This document shows positions 34,799 to 44,117 of a DNA stretch of 64,000 bases, piece after piece; position 1 is the first letter of the stretch; each line of letters begins with the position of its first letter. Position numbers and translations under genes: made by a program. Under the pieces are notes generated by a model. That model was not told where the DNA came from, made no database searches, and saw only the letters and a program-made list of their open reading frames with translations. Source of the stretch: Bacillota bacterium (GTDB lineage: Bacteria > Bacillota > Bacilli > Paenibacillales > UBA4045); contig JAEZQY010000041.1 in assembly GCA_023441055.1 (NCBI GenBank), forward strand, positions 124,001 to 188,000, written 5' to 3'.

Positions 34799-35461
34799 TT
34801 ACTCGCCCATCTTCTTCGGCTCACCATAATCGATCCCTAAGGTATCTACTGTCATCTTCTCGATAACCTGATCGACCATTGGCCGATCCTGAGCGCCGCG
34901 CTCCACACTGACGATCCTGTCTACAACCTCCATACCCTCGATCACGCGGCCGAAGGCGGCATAATCGCCGTCCAGATGGCTAGCGTCCGCCACCATAATG
35001 AAGAACTGAGAGCCAGCCGAATCTCGGCTAGCGCCATTGCGCGCCATCGCGATCACACCCCGAGTATGCCGCAGCGCATTATAGATGCCATTGTTCTTGA
35101 ATTCGCCTTGGATTGAATAGCCTGGACCGCCCATGCCCGTACCCTCCGGGTCACCGCCTTGAATCATGAATCCGGGGATGACGCGGTGGAAGATCAGCCC
35201 ATCATAGAAGCCTTGGTTCGCAAGCCAGACGAAATTCGCGACCGTATTCTGAGCCAGCTTCGGGTACAGCTCGATCTTCACTATCCCGCCATCGGCCATC
35301 TCCATCGTAACAATCGGATTATTATCACCGTTAGCGCCCGTCCCATTGTTATCCCCATTGCCGCCACAGCCCGCTAACGCGACTGCCGCCAAGAGAATTA
35401 TAGCTAATATCAGCAGTAATCTTGCCCGTCTCCCTACTCGTCCCATTGTGCCACTCACCAT
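34799..35461 (-). CDS. Cyclophilin-type peptidyl-prolyl isomerase lipoprotein
   Basis: A 220-residue extracytoplasmic folding enzyme. The signal helix (13-30) ends in LAGC with lipidated Cys32, then a Gly/Asn/Asp linker. The cyclophilin domain carries the catalytic FHRVIPGFMIQGGD, GVIAMARNGASRDSAGSQFFI and HLDGDYAAFGRVIEGMEVVD. It probably assists folding of exported proteins at the outer membrane face. The start has AGGTTAAC upstream; a second ATG six codons later is possible. Confidence 0.93.
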   Translation of the reverse strand: MVSGTMGRVGRRARLLLILAIILLAAVALAGCGGNGDNNGTGANGDNNPIVTMEMADGGIVKIELYPKLAQNTVANFVWLANQGFYDGLIFHRVIPGFMIQGGDPEGTGMGGPGYSIQGEFKNNGIYNALRHTRGVIAMARNGASRDSAGSQFFIMVADASHLDGDYAAFGRVIEGMEVVDRIVSVERGAQDRPMVDQVIEKMTVDTLGIDYGEPKKMGE

Positions 35462-35572
35462 GTTAACCTGTCACTCCGTTCATCGTTCGAATTGTCTCTG
35501 CAGATCGACTGCATCTGACAATTATAGTACACGAAACGAGCGTCAAGTTAAAGCGAGTCCGCATTTCTTAAC

Positions 35573-37336
35573 TCAAGCCAGATTAATCTCTCGAATGCGA
35601 TCAGGGGACACCTTGAATTCTCGATTGATCGTCATTAAGCCATTGACCTCTTGCTGCACATCCGTTGTCTGCGTGTAGCAGAAGCCCACGACATAATCCA
35701 GATCCTTAATCGCCTGTGTAATCGCCTCGTAACGCGCTAAGAACTCTTCCTCCGTCCGTACCTGATTGCCATAGCCCCATCCACTCTCGGTCGTGAAGGC
35801 AATGCCGCCATATTCGCTAATCAAGATCGGCTGTCCCTGATAGCTGTAGCCATCTGCGAACGGATATTTCGCGTTGTTATGGGGGATTGCATTGCTGAGC
35901 AGCTTATCTTGATCCTTATACCGCTCGAATAAGACGGAGCCGAGCTCTTCATAGTCATGCAGCGTAATGATATCCGAGATCGTATGCTCCCAACCATCAT
36001 TGACAATGACTGGACGCATCTGGTCGAACGACTTGGTCAGATGATAGATCATCTCTGTGAACTGCTGCTGCTTGCGATCGTGATAGATAGCCGGCACGCC
36101 CCATGATTCGTTGATTGGCGTCCATGTGATAATACATGGATGGTTATAATGCTGACGCACAACCTCCATCCACTCACGTGTAAACCGCTCAACAGCCGTA
36201 TCGTCGAACTCATAAGCAGCGGCCATCTCCGACCAGACGAGCAGCCCCTTGCGATCGCACCAATACAGGAAGCGCGGATCCTCCAGCTTCTGGTGCTTGC
36301 GCACGCCATTGAAGCCCAGTTCCAGCGTCTTGTCGATATCCTCGATCAGCGCTTCCTCCGATGGCGGGGTCAGATGTGTATCCTCCCAGTAGCCTTGATC
36401 CAGCAGCAGGCGCTGGTACAGCGGCCGATTATTAAGGAGGATTCTGCCGCGCTCGATGGATATCTTGCGCATACCGAAGTAGGAATACACAGTATCGACC
36501 GGTTGTCCGTGCTTCTTCAAGTGAATTACCACATCATACAGGTTCGGATGATTCGGATGCCATAATTGCAGCTTCCACTCACCGACAGCTACATTGCTGA
36601 TCAGCAGATCAACCGATAGTCTGGATCGTTCAAGCGTTGTCTCCGTCGATCGAATCATCTTGCCATCATAGCTCACGGTTGTCTGCAGTGTCATGCCGTC
36701 ATAACCGCTCACGCCCTCGACCTCATAGTCGAATTGAACTGTGCCCGAATCGATATCCGGCGTCATCTTAAGCGCACTCACATACGCAGGATTGACATAC
36801 TCCAGCCATACCGTCTGCCAGATTCCCGTCGTCTGAATATACCAGCATCCGAAGTTGTCTTTAATCCAGCGCTGCTTACCCCTAGGCTGCCTGCAGTCGA
36901 AGCTGTCCTCCACCCGGACAACAATTCGATTCTCCTCCTCTTCATGGATCGCATGTGTCACATCGAATGTGAATGCCGCATAACCGCCCTCATGCACACC
37001 CACATACGTCCCATTCACCCAAACCTTCGTACGATAATCTGCTGCTTGAAAATGAATCTTAACCGCCTTGCCTCTATGCTCACTTGGAATAGTCACACTG
37101 CGCTGATACCAGACGCAGGAATGGGCGGTCTCATCGCCTATGCCGCTTGCCTTGGTCTCATAGGTGAATGGCACTACAATCTGCTGATCAGCAGGAAGCG
37201 CACGGAACCACCCCGCTCGCTCCCCCTCATCGTTGTCATCGAATTTGAAATCCCAAGCGCCGTTCAGATTCGTCCAAGCATCGCGCACGACCTGCGGCCT
37301 TGGGTAATCCTTGATGTACTTGTGCTGAATAGACAT
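35573..37336 (-). CDS. Glycoside hydrolase family 2
   Basis: A 587-residue intracellular GH2 enzyme: sugar-binding jelly roll (about 10-180, with KVWVNGTYVGVHEGGYAAF), immunoglobulin-like domain, then TIM barrel. Acid/base Glu410 is in WTPINESWG and nucleophile Glu508 in PILISEYGG. The NxK motif of beta-glucuronidases is not seen at the C-terminus, so beta-galactosidase, mannosidase or another specificity is possible. Strong GCGGAGG site. It is divergent from an ArsR-type regulator, with palindromic operators between them. Confidence 0.88.
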   Translation of the reverse strand: MSIQHKYIKDYPRPQVVRDAWTNLNGAWDFKFDDNDEGERAGWFRALPADQQIVVPFTYETKASGIGDETAHSCVWYQRSVTIPSEHRGKAVKIHFQAADYRTKVWVNGTYVGVHEGGYAAFTFDVTHAIHEEEENRIVVRVEDSFDCRQPRGKQRWIKDNFGCWYIQTTGIWQTVWLEYVNPAYVSALKMTPDIDSGTVQFDYEVEGVSGYDGMTLQTTVSYDGKMIRSTETTLERSRLSVDLLISNVAVGEWKLQLWHPNHPNLYDVVIHLKKHGQPVDTVYSYFGMRKISIERGRILLNNRPLYQRLLLDQGYWEDTHLTPPSEEALIEDIDKTLELGFNGVRKHQKLEDPRFLYWCDRKGLLVWSEMAAAYEFDDTAVERFTREWMEVVRQHYNHPCIITWTPINESWGVPAIYHDRKQQQFTEMIYHLTKSFDQMRPVIVNDGWEHTISDIITLHDYEELGSVLFERYKDQDKLLSNAIPHNNAKYPFADGYSYQGQPILISEYGGIAFTTESGWGYGNQVRTEEEFLARYEAITQAIKDLDYVVGFCYTQTTDVQQEVNGLMTINREFKVSPDRIREINLA

Positions 37337-37369
37337 GACATGACCTCCGCATCCTGAATGTTATTATTG

Positions 37370-37407
37370 TTAACCTATAGGTTAATTAATTGACTTCAAA
37401 TGAAGTC
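37370..37407. promoter_or_regulatory. Two perfect palindromes in the GH2/ArsR divergent promoter
   Basis: TTAACCTATAGGTTAA (37370-37385) is a perfect 16-bp palindrome. GACTTCA-AA-TGAAGTC (37392-37407) is a second perfect dyad right after it. Both lie 34-71 bases upstream of the GH2 start, a typical operator position. Confidence 0.75.
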
Positions 37408-37441
37408 TAATCACGTCTATTATTGACTCAATTCTCCCATT

Positions 37442-37478
37442 CGTCAACCCTAAGTTGATTGATTAACCTATGAGTTAT
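37442..37478. promoter_or_regulatory. Related imperfect operators before the ArsR-type gene
   Basis: TCAACCCTAAGTTGA (37442-37456) and TTAACCTATGAGTTAT (37463-37478) are imperfect versions of the 37370 palindrome, ending 33 bases before the regulator start. They suggest autoregulation through the same protein. Confidence 0.65.
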
Positions 37479-37511
37479 ATAATGAGAAAAAATACGAATG
37501 AGGGATATCCC

Positions 37512-38417
37512 ATGAACATACCCGTAACGATCGATAACATGTCCATCCTGGAATGCTTCTCTACAGAGTCTCGCGTCCGAATAATTGAGTTGTTATCCCA
37601 CAATCCGCATAGTATCAGCGAGCTAGCTGAACGATTAGGCTTGTCATCCGCCATCATTACCAGACATATTCAGAAGCTGGAGGATGCAGGTCTCGTGCGA
37701 ACCGAGAGCATTGCGGGGACAAGGGGACGCCGCAAGGTATGCCATCTTCAACATGACGAGCTAACGCTTATACTCAAGAATCCGTCAATCGCCCCTACAG
37801 AGACCAACCACTACCACGTCTCCATTCCGGTCGGACAGTACTCACGGTATGCCGTGAAGCCAACATGCGGACTTGCATCCGAGACAGGGATTATCGGGAT
37901 GCAGGACGATCCGCGGTACTTCTCCAATCCGGAGCATGTCAAGGCTAGGCACGTCTGGTTCGCAAGCGGCTATATCGAGTATCGCATTCCCAATTATCTA
38001 GTTGGAACGCAGCAGGCCAAGGAGCTGACGATTACACTGGAGATCTGCTCGGAAGCACCAGGCTTCAATGAGAACTGGCCCTCTGACATCTCCTTCTATC
38101 TGAATGATATTGAGATTGGCACATGGACCTGCCCCGGCGACTTCGGTCGAGTACGCGGCATCCTTACCCCAGCTTGGTGGACCAACGGAACGCAGCACGG
38201 ATTGCTGAAGACGCTGACGGTACGCCCTGACGGCTCTTACTTGGATGGAGTGCGGCTATCAACGGTCACTCCTGCGCAGCTGGACATCGCTATCGGCCAA
38301 GACATCGGATTCAAGATCAGTTGCCCTGACACAGCCGAGCATTGCGGCGGGGTCAGCCTGTTCGGCAGACGCTTTGGCAATTATGATCAGGACATTGAAG
38401 TCACGATTCACGTATAA
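37512..38417 (+). CDS. ArsR-type regulator with large C-terminal beta-rich domain (COG4189-like)
   Basis: A 301-residue protein. The N-terminal winged helix (about 12-80) reads ECFSTESRVRIIELLSHNPH and ISELAERLGLSSAIITRHIQKLEDAGLV, as in ArsR proteins. The remaining 200 residues have no metal site; they look like a beta-sandwich, with EYRIPNYLVGTQQAKELTIT and DISFYLNDIEIGTWTCPGDF resembling carbohydrate-binding modules. A sugar-sensing repressor is inferred. ATG at 37512 follows GAGGG; a start at 37470 is weaker. Divergent from GH2, and 11 bases before an AraC gene. Confidence 0.8.
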   Translation: MNIPVTIDNMSILECFSTESRVRIIELLSHNPHSISELAERLGLSSAIITRHIQKLEDAGLVRTESIAGTRGRRKVCHLQHDELTLILKNPSIAPTETNHYHVSIPVGQYSRYAVKPTCGLASETGIIGMQDDPRYFSNPEHVKARHVWFASGYIEYRIPNYLVGTQQAKELTITLEICSEAPGFNENWPSDISFYLNDIEIGTWTCPGDFGRVRGILTPAWWTNGTQHGLLKTLTVRPDGSYLDGVRLSTVTPAQLDIAIGQDIGFKISCPDTAEHCGGVSLFGRRFGNYDQDIEVTIHV

Positions 38418-38428
38418 GGAGGCCGCCA

Positions 38429-39367
38429 ATGACACACACTCCGGGGCAAAATAACCCCTTATTCGCACCCGATCTGCTCACAAGGAACAGTTATCCGGCA
38501 GTGACGGCGTATTATTTTCGACAATGGGATGGGTTTCGGATGGCGTTCCATCATCATAACGATACTGAAATTATGTATATCATCTCTGGCGTGTGTCAGG
38601 TCGAAGTGGATGCACATAGCGGTGCTCGGTCGCCGGACCGTGTTACATTGAAGAAGGGCGAGTTCATTATGCTGAACGCGAATACGCCCCATCGGCTGAT
38701 CGTGGACGAGGCTGTGCCCTGCCGGATGCTGAACATCGAGTTTCGCTTCCTGCCTGGTGAGAGTCTGTCGCCCACTGTGCAGCAGCTCGCTGCTGAGGAT
38801 GACAGCCTGCGCGCGTTGCTGGCCGTCGAGCAGGCTTATCTAGTGCTGAGGGATTCCGATGAAGTGTACCATGGCCTCAAGAGTCTCGTGCTGGAGCTCG
38901 ATCGACAATCGACCTCCGGTGGATATATGGTGCATATGCAGCTCATGCAGCTGCTCATCCGTATCGGGCGGCTGCTCCGTGAGAAGCTAACCAGCGGCGA
39001 CTCGCAGACGGACTATTATGTAAAGGCGAGCATCGCCTATCTGCACCAGAATTATGATCGGGATATTCAGGTGCGAGACGTAGCGGCGGCAGTCAATCTG
39101 CACCCCGGCTACCTGCACCGCATCTTCAAGTCATTCACAGGCAAGACATTGACACAATACTTGACAGAGCTGCGGATGGACAAGGCCAAGATGCTGCTGC
39201 TGCATTCCGACGTACCCATACTCGACATCTGCGACTATGTGGGCGTGGCGAGCAGGCAGTATTTTCACGAGTTGTTCAAGAGGTATACGGGTCACACACC
39301 GGCGGAATTCCGCCGTTCCATGCATGCGCACACGATACTTGAACTCGAAGAAAGTGAGGATAGTTGA
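38429..39367 (+). CDS. AraC-family regulator
   Basis: A 312-residue regulator with an N-terminal cupin domain (FHHHNDTEIMYIISGVCQVE, KKGEFIMLNANTPHRL) and C-terminal double helix-turn-helix (DVAAAVNLHPGYLHRIFKSF and ILDICDYVGVASRQYFHELFKRYTGHTPAEFRR). AAGGAGG precedes the ATG. It lies between the ArsR-type regulator and the GH4 gene on the same strand and probably activates the GH4 gene. Confidence 0.9.
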   Translation: MTHTPGQNNPLFAPDLLTRNSYPAVTAYYFRQWDGFRMAFHHHNDTEIMYIISGVCQVEVDAHSGARSPDRVTLKKGEFIMLNANTPHRLIVDEAVPCRMLNIEFRFLPGESLSPTVQQLAAEDDSLRALLAVEQAYLVLRDSDEVYHGLKSLVLELDRQSTSGGYMVHMQLMQLLIRIGRLLREKLTSGDSQTDYYVKASIAYLHQNYDRDIQVRDVAAAVNLHPGYLHRIFKSFTGKTLTQYLTELRMDKAKMLLLHSDVPILDICDYVGVASRQYFHELFKRYTGHTPAEFRRSMHAHTILELEESEDS

Positions 39368-39478
39368 CATTGAGAGCTCGGAATCAGTGAGGATTCTGAT
39401 AACGCCTTCATCTGCGTGATTGTTATAATGAATGCATTGGCTAGGCCAGAAATCATAGTAGGATGGAGGTTGTTCCAG

Positions 39479-40990
39479 ATGTCATTCAAGGTAGCTTTCA
39501 TCGGGGCCGGGAGCATCGGATTCACACGAGGTCTGCTGCGCGATCTGATGACCGTACAGGAGTTCCACAATATCGAAGTGGCGTTCACCGACATCAATCC
39601 GCATAATCTGGAGATGGTGACCCAGCTGTGTCAGCGCGACCTGGACGAGAATGGTGTGAATATTCAGATTCAGGCAACGACTGATCGCAGAGAAGCTTTG
39701 CGCGGGGCAAAGTATATCCTCTGCACCATCCGAGTTGGCGGGCTGGAAGCATTCGCGACCGATGTGGATATCCCGCTCAAGTACGGTGTCGATCAATGCG
39801 TGGGCGATACGCTCTGCGCAGGCGGGATCATGTATGGGCAGCGCGGGATCGCGGTGATGCTGGACATCTGCCGGGATATCCGTGAGGTGGCGGCTTCGGA
39901 TGCGCTGCTGCTGAATTACGCCAATCCGATGGCGATGCTCACCTGGGCCTGCAACAAGTACGGCGGTGTGAATACAGTCGGGCTCTGTCACGGCGTGCAG
40001 CACGGTCATCATCAGATTGCAGAAGTGTACGGCCTGAAGCAATCGGAAGTCGATATCATCTGTGCAGGCATCAATCATCAGACCTGGTATATCCAGGCCA
40101 AGCATAACGGCAAGGATCTGACCGCCGGCTTGCTTGAAGCATTCGAGCAGCATCCGGATTACAGCCGCACCGAGAAGGTGCGTATCGACATGCTGCGCCG
40201 ATTCGGCTACTACAGCACGGAGTCGAACGGACATCTCAGCGAATATGTACCATGGTATCGCAAGCGTCCGGATGAGATTCAAGAATGGATTGATCTGGGC
40301 AGCTGGATCAACGGCGAGACAGGCGGCTATCTGCGCGTATGCACAGAGGGGCGCAACTGGTTCGAGACCGACTTCCCAAACTGGATGAAGGATCCCGCGT
40401 TGGCTTATGAGGTGGAGAAGCGCAGTCAAGAGCATGGCTCTTATATCATTGAAGGCTTGGAGACAGGACGTGTATATCGGGGACACTTCAATCGAGTGAA
40501 CAATGGCGTCATCACGAACCTGCCGAATGACGCTGTGATTGAGGCGCCGGGCTATGCGGATGCCAATGGCATCTCGATGCCGGTCGTAGGCGACCTGCCG
40601 CTCGGCCCCGCCGCCGTATGCAACGTCAGCATCTCCGTTCAGCGGCTGGCTGTGGAGGCTGCCGTACATGGCGATGATCAGCTGCTCCGCCAGGCGTTCA
40701 TGATGGATCCGCTCGTCGGTGCCGTCTGCAATCCCCGCGAGATCTGGCAGATGGTCGACGAGATGCTCGTTGCGGGCGAGGCTTGGCTGCCGCAATATGC
40801 CAGCGCGATCGCGGAAGCGAAAGAGCGGCTGGCTTCCGGCAACCTGCTGCCAACTCGCGATGGCTACAAGGGCGCGGCCCGACTGCACGTGAAATCGGTC
40901 GAAGAGATGCAGCAAGACCGCGACGCCGCGAACAGGAACGCCGGCGAAGCCGACAAGGGCAAGGAACGCGCCGCTACAACAGCGGAGTAG
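39479..40990 (+). CDS. melA: Alpha-galactosidase-type glycosidase, GH4
   Basis: An NAD- and Mn-dependent GH4 glycosidase of 503 residues; the MelA-like start and length suggest alpha-galactosidase, though other GH4 specificities remain possible. The NAD-binding motif is FIGAGSIGFTRGLLRDL (7-23), and the metal/active-site box is GLCHGVQHGHHQIAEVYGL near 171-189, followed by CAGINHQTWYI. An unusual charged tail (EEMQQDRDAANRNAGEADKG) extends the C-terminus. ATG at 39479 follows GGAGG. Intracellular. Confidence 0.88.
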   Translation: MSFKVAFIGAGSIGFTRGLLRDLMTVQEFHNIEVAFTDINPHNLEMVTQLCQRDLDENGVNIQIQATTDRREALRGAKYILCTIRVGGLEAFATDVDIPLKYGVDQCVGDTLCAGGIMYGQRGIAVMLDICRDIREVAASDALLLNYANPMAMLTWACNKYGGVNTVGLCHGVQHGHHQIAEVYGLKQSEVDIICAGINHQTWYIQAKHNGKDLTAGLLEAFEQHPDYSRTEKVRIDMLRRFGYYSTESNGHLSEYVPWYRKRPDEIQEWIDLGSWINGETGGYLRVCTEGRNWFETDFPNWMKDPALAYEVEKRSQEHGSYIIEGLETGRVYRGHFNRVNNGVITNLPNDAVIEAPGYADANGISMPVVGDLPLGPAAVCNVSISVQRLAVEAAVHGDDQLLRQAFMMDPLVGAVCNPREIWQMVDEMLVAGEAWLPQYASAIAEAKERLASGNLLPTRDGYKGAARLHVKSVEEMQQDRDAANRNAGEADKGKERAATTAE

Positions 40991-40997
40991 ACAGATG

Positions 40998-41044
40998 TGC
41001 GAGCGCCGCTGGGCAAGTTAGCCCGGCGGCCTATCTCGCACGTT
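40998..41044 (+). terminator. Terminator-like hairpin after the GH4 gene
   Basis: TGCGAG...CGCCGCTGGGC pairs with GCCCGGCGG...CTCGCA around AAGTTA, followed by a short GTTT. Some asymmetry in the stem. Confidence 0.65.
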
Positions 41045-41440
41045 TGCGCCATGCAGCTCAGATTTCTGCGTTACAGCCAATTTTGCTGTACTTTCGCCTG
41101 CAGAAACTGCACATCATATCCCACGATTCACGTCATACGGACTGACCACCTGCAGAATATACATCTTAAACGTCAAAATTCGCTCGAAACCTCCTAATAT
41201 GACCGCTCAGCCTGCACTTTCTGCAGGTCAGGGCTGCTGTTTTGTAAGATAACCGTCATCCACCTGCACTTTCTACATCTCAAGAAGCTCATCAATCGAT
41301 ATAACCGCATTCATGACGAGCAACCCTCACTTACCGCAACAAACGCAAATCTCACACTCATACCACTACACGCCACCTGCAGAAACTGCACATCATATCC
41401 CACGATTCTCATCATACAAGCATGGGTACATTCTTACCTC
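41045..41440 (-). repeat. TGCAG dyad array, locus 3 (52-62-52 spacing, with a further copy)
   Basis: CCTGCAG/CCTGCAC boxes start at 41097, 41149, 41211 and 41263: 52, 62 and 52 bases apart, the reverse-strand form of the same dyad. A further unit at 41376 repeats both the dyad and 30 bases of flank from 41097 (CTGCACATCATATCCCACGA), followed by a degenerate unit near 41428. This is the longest of the five loci. Confidence 0.82.
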
Positions 41441-41514
41441 AATTATTACTCGAAAACTCCAAAGTACAGCTCCTCAAACCAATTCAACACCAATAATAAT
41501 TACCTCGTCATGCA

Positions 41515-41640
41515 CTCTGTAGCATCACTTTCCGACACGCCCGCACCAGTAACCTCACATTGCACCATCCTTCAAATTTGACGCTTCATGCACCTCTTAA
41601 CTCATCACGCACCATGCAGCTTCACTTTCCTCACGTTGTA
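41515..41640 (+). repeat. Degenerate copies of array D
   Basis: AGCATCACTTTCCGACACGC (41521), TTCAAATTTGACGC (41571) and AGCTTCACTTTCC (41618) with ATTGCACC/CACGCACC between them, spaced about 50 bases. These are worn units of the 51-bp family seen intact at 34502. No gene was found in 40991-41708. Confidence 0.65.
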
Positions 41641-41708
41641 GCACACCGAGTTTCATTCCGCACAGATTATCTCTATAATAGAGACTATAGCTAAGGAGTG
41701 ATACAACT

Positions 41709-42713
41709 ATGAAAATCAGCATGCTTGACCACACACAGGTGAGTGAAGGGCGCACCGTGCAAGATACATTGGCCGAGGCGGTACAGCTGGCGCAGCTGGG
41801 TGAGCAGCTCGGTTACCACCGCTTCTGGCTGTCCGAGCATCACGCTTCCAAGGCGCTGGCCTCCTCGAGCCCGGAGATTCTGATCGCCCATGTCGCCTCG
41901 CAGACATCACGCATCCGAGTAGGATCCGGCGGTATTATGCTGCCCCACTACAGCGCGTACAAGGTGGCGGAGAACTTCCGGCTGCTCGAAGCCCTCTATC
42001 CTAGCCGAATCGACGCAGGGCTAGGCCGCGCCCCAGGCGGTGTACCACTTGCAACACAGGCGCTGCAGGAGCACAAAATGATGGATATCCGCTATTACCC
42101 TCGCCAGGTTGAGGATCTAGGCGCATATCTCCATGACGCGTTACCGGAAGACCACCGCTTCAGAAACCTGCAAGCACAGCCGTCCGTGGATACAGCGCCA
42201 GAGGTATGGCTACTAGGCTCCAGCGACGAGAGCGCCCGCATCGCGGCAGATAAGGGAGCCGCCTATGCCTTCGCGCAATTCTTCGGCACGCCTGGCGGCG
42301 AGGCGGCCATCCGCTATTACCGCGAGAACTTCCGTCCATCCGTGATGAATGATCACAAGCCGCATACGATGATTGCGGTGTCGGTGTTCTGTGCGGATAC
42401 GGAGGAGGAAGCGCGACGTCTCTCAGTCAGCGCAGAGCTATTCTTCACCCAGCTGACTAAGGGCGCTGAGCTGCCATTCTTCCCTTCTGTGGAGACGGCA
42501 GAGCGATTCCCGTACACCCCGTACGATGAATATCAGATCGCGACCCGCCGGCAGAATACCATCCTGGGCACACCAACTCAAGTTCGCGAGCAGCTTCACG
42601 CCATCCAAAACAGGTACGATGCTGATGAAATTATGATCGTCGGGATGATTCACGATTTCGAAGCGCGCAAGCGCTCGTTCCAGCTTACAGCTGAAGCGTT
42701 ATTAGCCGATTAA
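41709..42713 (+). CDS. LLM-class flavin-dependent oxidoreductase (luciferase-like)
   Basis: A 334-residue cytoplasmic monooxygenase of the bacterial-luciferase superfamily, subgroup MsnO8-like. Typical segments: LGEQLGYHRFWLSEHHASKALASSSPEIL near 31-60, RIRVGSGGIMLPHYSAYKVAENFRLLEALYP, RIDAGLGRAPGG and WLLGSSDESARIAADKGAAYAFA. FMN is supplied by a partner reductase, which is not nearby. AAGGAG lies eight bases before ATG, and TATAAT at 41674 sits inside a CTCTATAATAGAG palindrome. The substrate is unknown. Confidence 0.9.
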   Translation: MKISMLDHTQVSEGRTVQDTLAEAVQLAQLGEQLGYHRFWLSEHHASKALASSSPEILIAHVASQTSRIRVGSGGIMLPHYSAYKVAENFRLLEALYPSRIDAGLGRAPGGVPLATQALQEHKMMDIRYYPRQVEDLGAYLHDALPEDHRFRNLQAQPSVDTAPEVWLLGSSDESARIAADKGAAYAFAQFFGTPGGEAAIRYYRENFRPSVMNDHKPHTMIAVSVFCADTEEEARRLSVSAELFFTQLTKGAELPFFPSVETAERFPYTPYDEYQIATRRQNTILGTPTQVREQLHAIQNRYDADEIMIVGMIHDFEARKRSFQLTAEALLAD

Positions 42714-42807
42714 CCTGCGAAGTAGACAATTGAAAACCAACCTAGACGACCAACACCGTATCCAAGAGGTACGTATCATGGAGGTCTCCAAGCGGTACAT
42801 GGCCATA

Positions 42808-42850
42808 ATTAAATTCGGTCACTAGCCAATGGCTAGTGACCGAATTTAAT
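42808..42850. terminator. Perfect 43-base palindrome between convergent genes
   Basis: ATTAAATTCGGTCACTAGCC pairs perfectly with GGCTAGTGACCGAATTTAAT around AAT. It lies between the LLM gene and the esterase gene, so a bidirectional terminator is likely, although there is no separate T-run. Confidence 0.75.
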
Positions 42851-42863
42851 TCTTACACTTTGT

Positions 42864-43838
42864 CTAATCCTGCAAGAAAAATTGATAGATCATATCATTA
42901 ATTCCCGGCAAGCCCTCATGGCCGAAGTCGGGGTAAATCTCCAGTCTCTTCGGTGAGGTGATCTTATTATAAGCGGCAAATTGTGTGGATGGCGGGCAGA
43001 TCGTATCCATTAGCCCTACGCCCATCAACACCTCACCGCGAATGCGATGCGCCAGATGCTGCAGATCAATATAGCCTAGCTTCGTGAAAATCTCATCCTC
43101 GCGCTTATGCTGCGGATCGAAGTGGCGGAAGTAGGCTCTCAGCTCCGCATACGCATCCTTCGCCAAATCCATCTCCCACACGCGGCGGTAATCGGACAGG
43201 AATGGATAGATTGGAGCGAGCTTCTTCACCCGCGGCTCCAGCGAGGCGCAGGCCAATGTCAGCGCCCCACCCTGCGATCCACCCGCAGCATAGACACGCT
43301 CGGGATCAACACCCTCGAGCCCCATTGCGATTCCAGCAAGCTGTGCGGTGTCCAGGAAGATATGGCGGAACAACAAATCATGCGGATCCTCGCTATCCAA
43401 GCCTCGGATAATATGTCCGTTCAGCGTATTCCCCTTCACGCCGCCTGTATCCTCTGACTTGCCGCCCTGACCGCGCGCGTCCATAGCGAGCACCGTGAAG
43501 CCTGCCGCGACGAAGCCCAGATGGTCTGTCCAATAGCCGGAATGACCGGAGTAGCCATGAAAGTTGATCACCGCTGGACTAGGCGTTTGCGACGCACGTA
43601 TCGGCTTGTAATATTTCGCATGTATGCGCGCGCCCCGAACTCCTGTAAAATACAAATCATAGCACACTGCAAATGGTGTCTTGAAGCTGCTCTCTACGAG
43701 TTCGATCTGTGGATCAACCGCCCGCATCTCAGCGAGCGCGGCATCCCAATATTCCTCGAAATCGGCGGGACGCGGATTAATTCCCTGGTACTGCTTCAGT
43801 TCTTCAAGTGGCTTATCAACAAGTGGCATCTGGTTCAT
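42864..43838 (-). CDS. Acetylxylan esterase / cephalosporin-C deacetylase family (AXE1)
   Basis: A 324-residue intracellular carbohydrate esterase (CE7) that removes acetyl groups from xylo-oligosaccharides. The catalytic Ser188 is in AAGGSQGGALTLA, with Asp in GLMDTICPPST and His in DFGHEGLPG; VINFHGYSGHSGYW near 90-103 forms the oxyanion hole. No signal peptide, as usual for CE7. GGAGGAATGAACC gives a strong start. Stand-alone gene. Confidence 0.94.
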   Translation of the reverse strand: MNQMPLVDKPLEELKQYQGINPRPADFEEYWDAALAEMRAVDPQIELVESSFKTPFAVCYDLYFTGVRGARIHAKYYKPIRASQTPSPAVINFHGYSGHSGYWTDHLGFVAAGFTVLAMDARGQGGKSEDTGGVKGNTLNGHIIRGLDSEDPHDLLFRHIFLDTAQLAGIAMGLEGVDPERVYAAGGSQGGALTLACASLEPRVKKLAPIYPFLSDYRRVWEMDLAKDAYAELRAYFRHFDPQHKREDEIFTKLGYIDLQHLAHRIRGEVLMGVGLMDTICPPSTQFAAYNKITSPKRLEIYPDFGHEGLPGINDMIYQFFLQD

Positions 43839-44033
43839 TCCTCCCGCATGGTGTAATCTCCCCCTATTTTAGTACCGGATCAACGGGATTGCAACGGCGA
43901 ATTGCACTGTGGACACGTACATAACTAGGTGTGAGCACATACACATCTAGGTATGGACATAAATTGAATTTCTGGTACTATTAATATAGGACGCCGTCTA
44001 GGGGGTCTATTTTATCATACGGAGGTTTGGATC

Positions 44034-44117
44034 ATGCGCGACTTGATGGCGTGCCGCAACAGCGCTTTACCGTTCACTGTCGAGGGAAATGGAGGTGAGT
44101 CCTTCTATGAACCTTAG
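44034..44117 (+). CDS. 27-residue leader peptide overlapping the GreA-like gene
   Basis: A short open frame with a strong ribosome site (ACGGAGG nine bases before ATG) that ends 11 bases inside the next gene. The peptide starts MRDLMACRNSALPFTVEGNG. Its last codons run through the ribosome site of the downstream gene (GGAGGTGAG), so its translation would open or block that site. No runs of a single amino acid codon are seen. It could be a coupling leader or a real micropeptide. Confidence 0.5.
   Translation: MRDLMACRNSALPFTVEGNGGESFYEP

Noticed and set aside
37512..38417. Metal-sensing ArsR repressor
   Set aside because: No Cys or His metal site is seen in the winged helix, and the large C-terminal domain is foreign to metal sensors.
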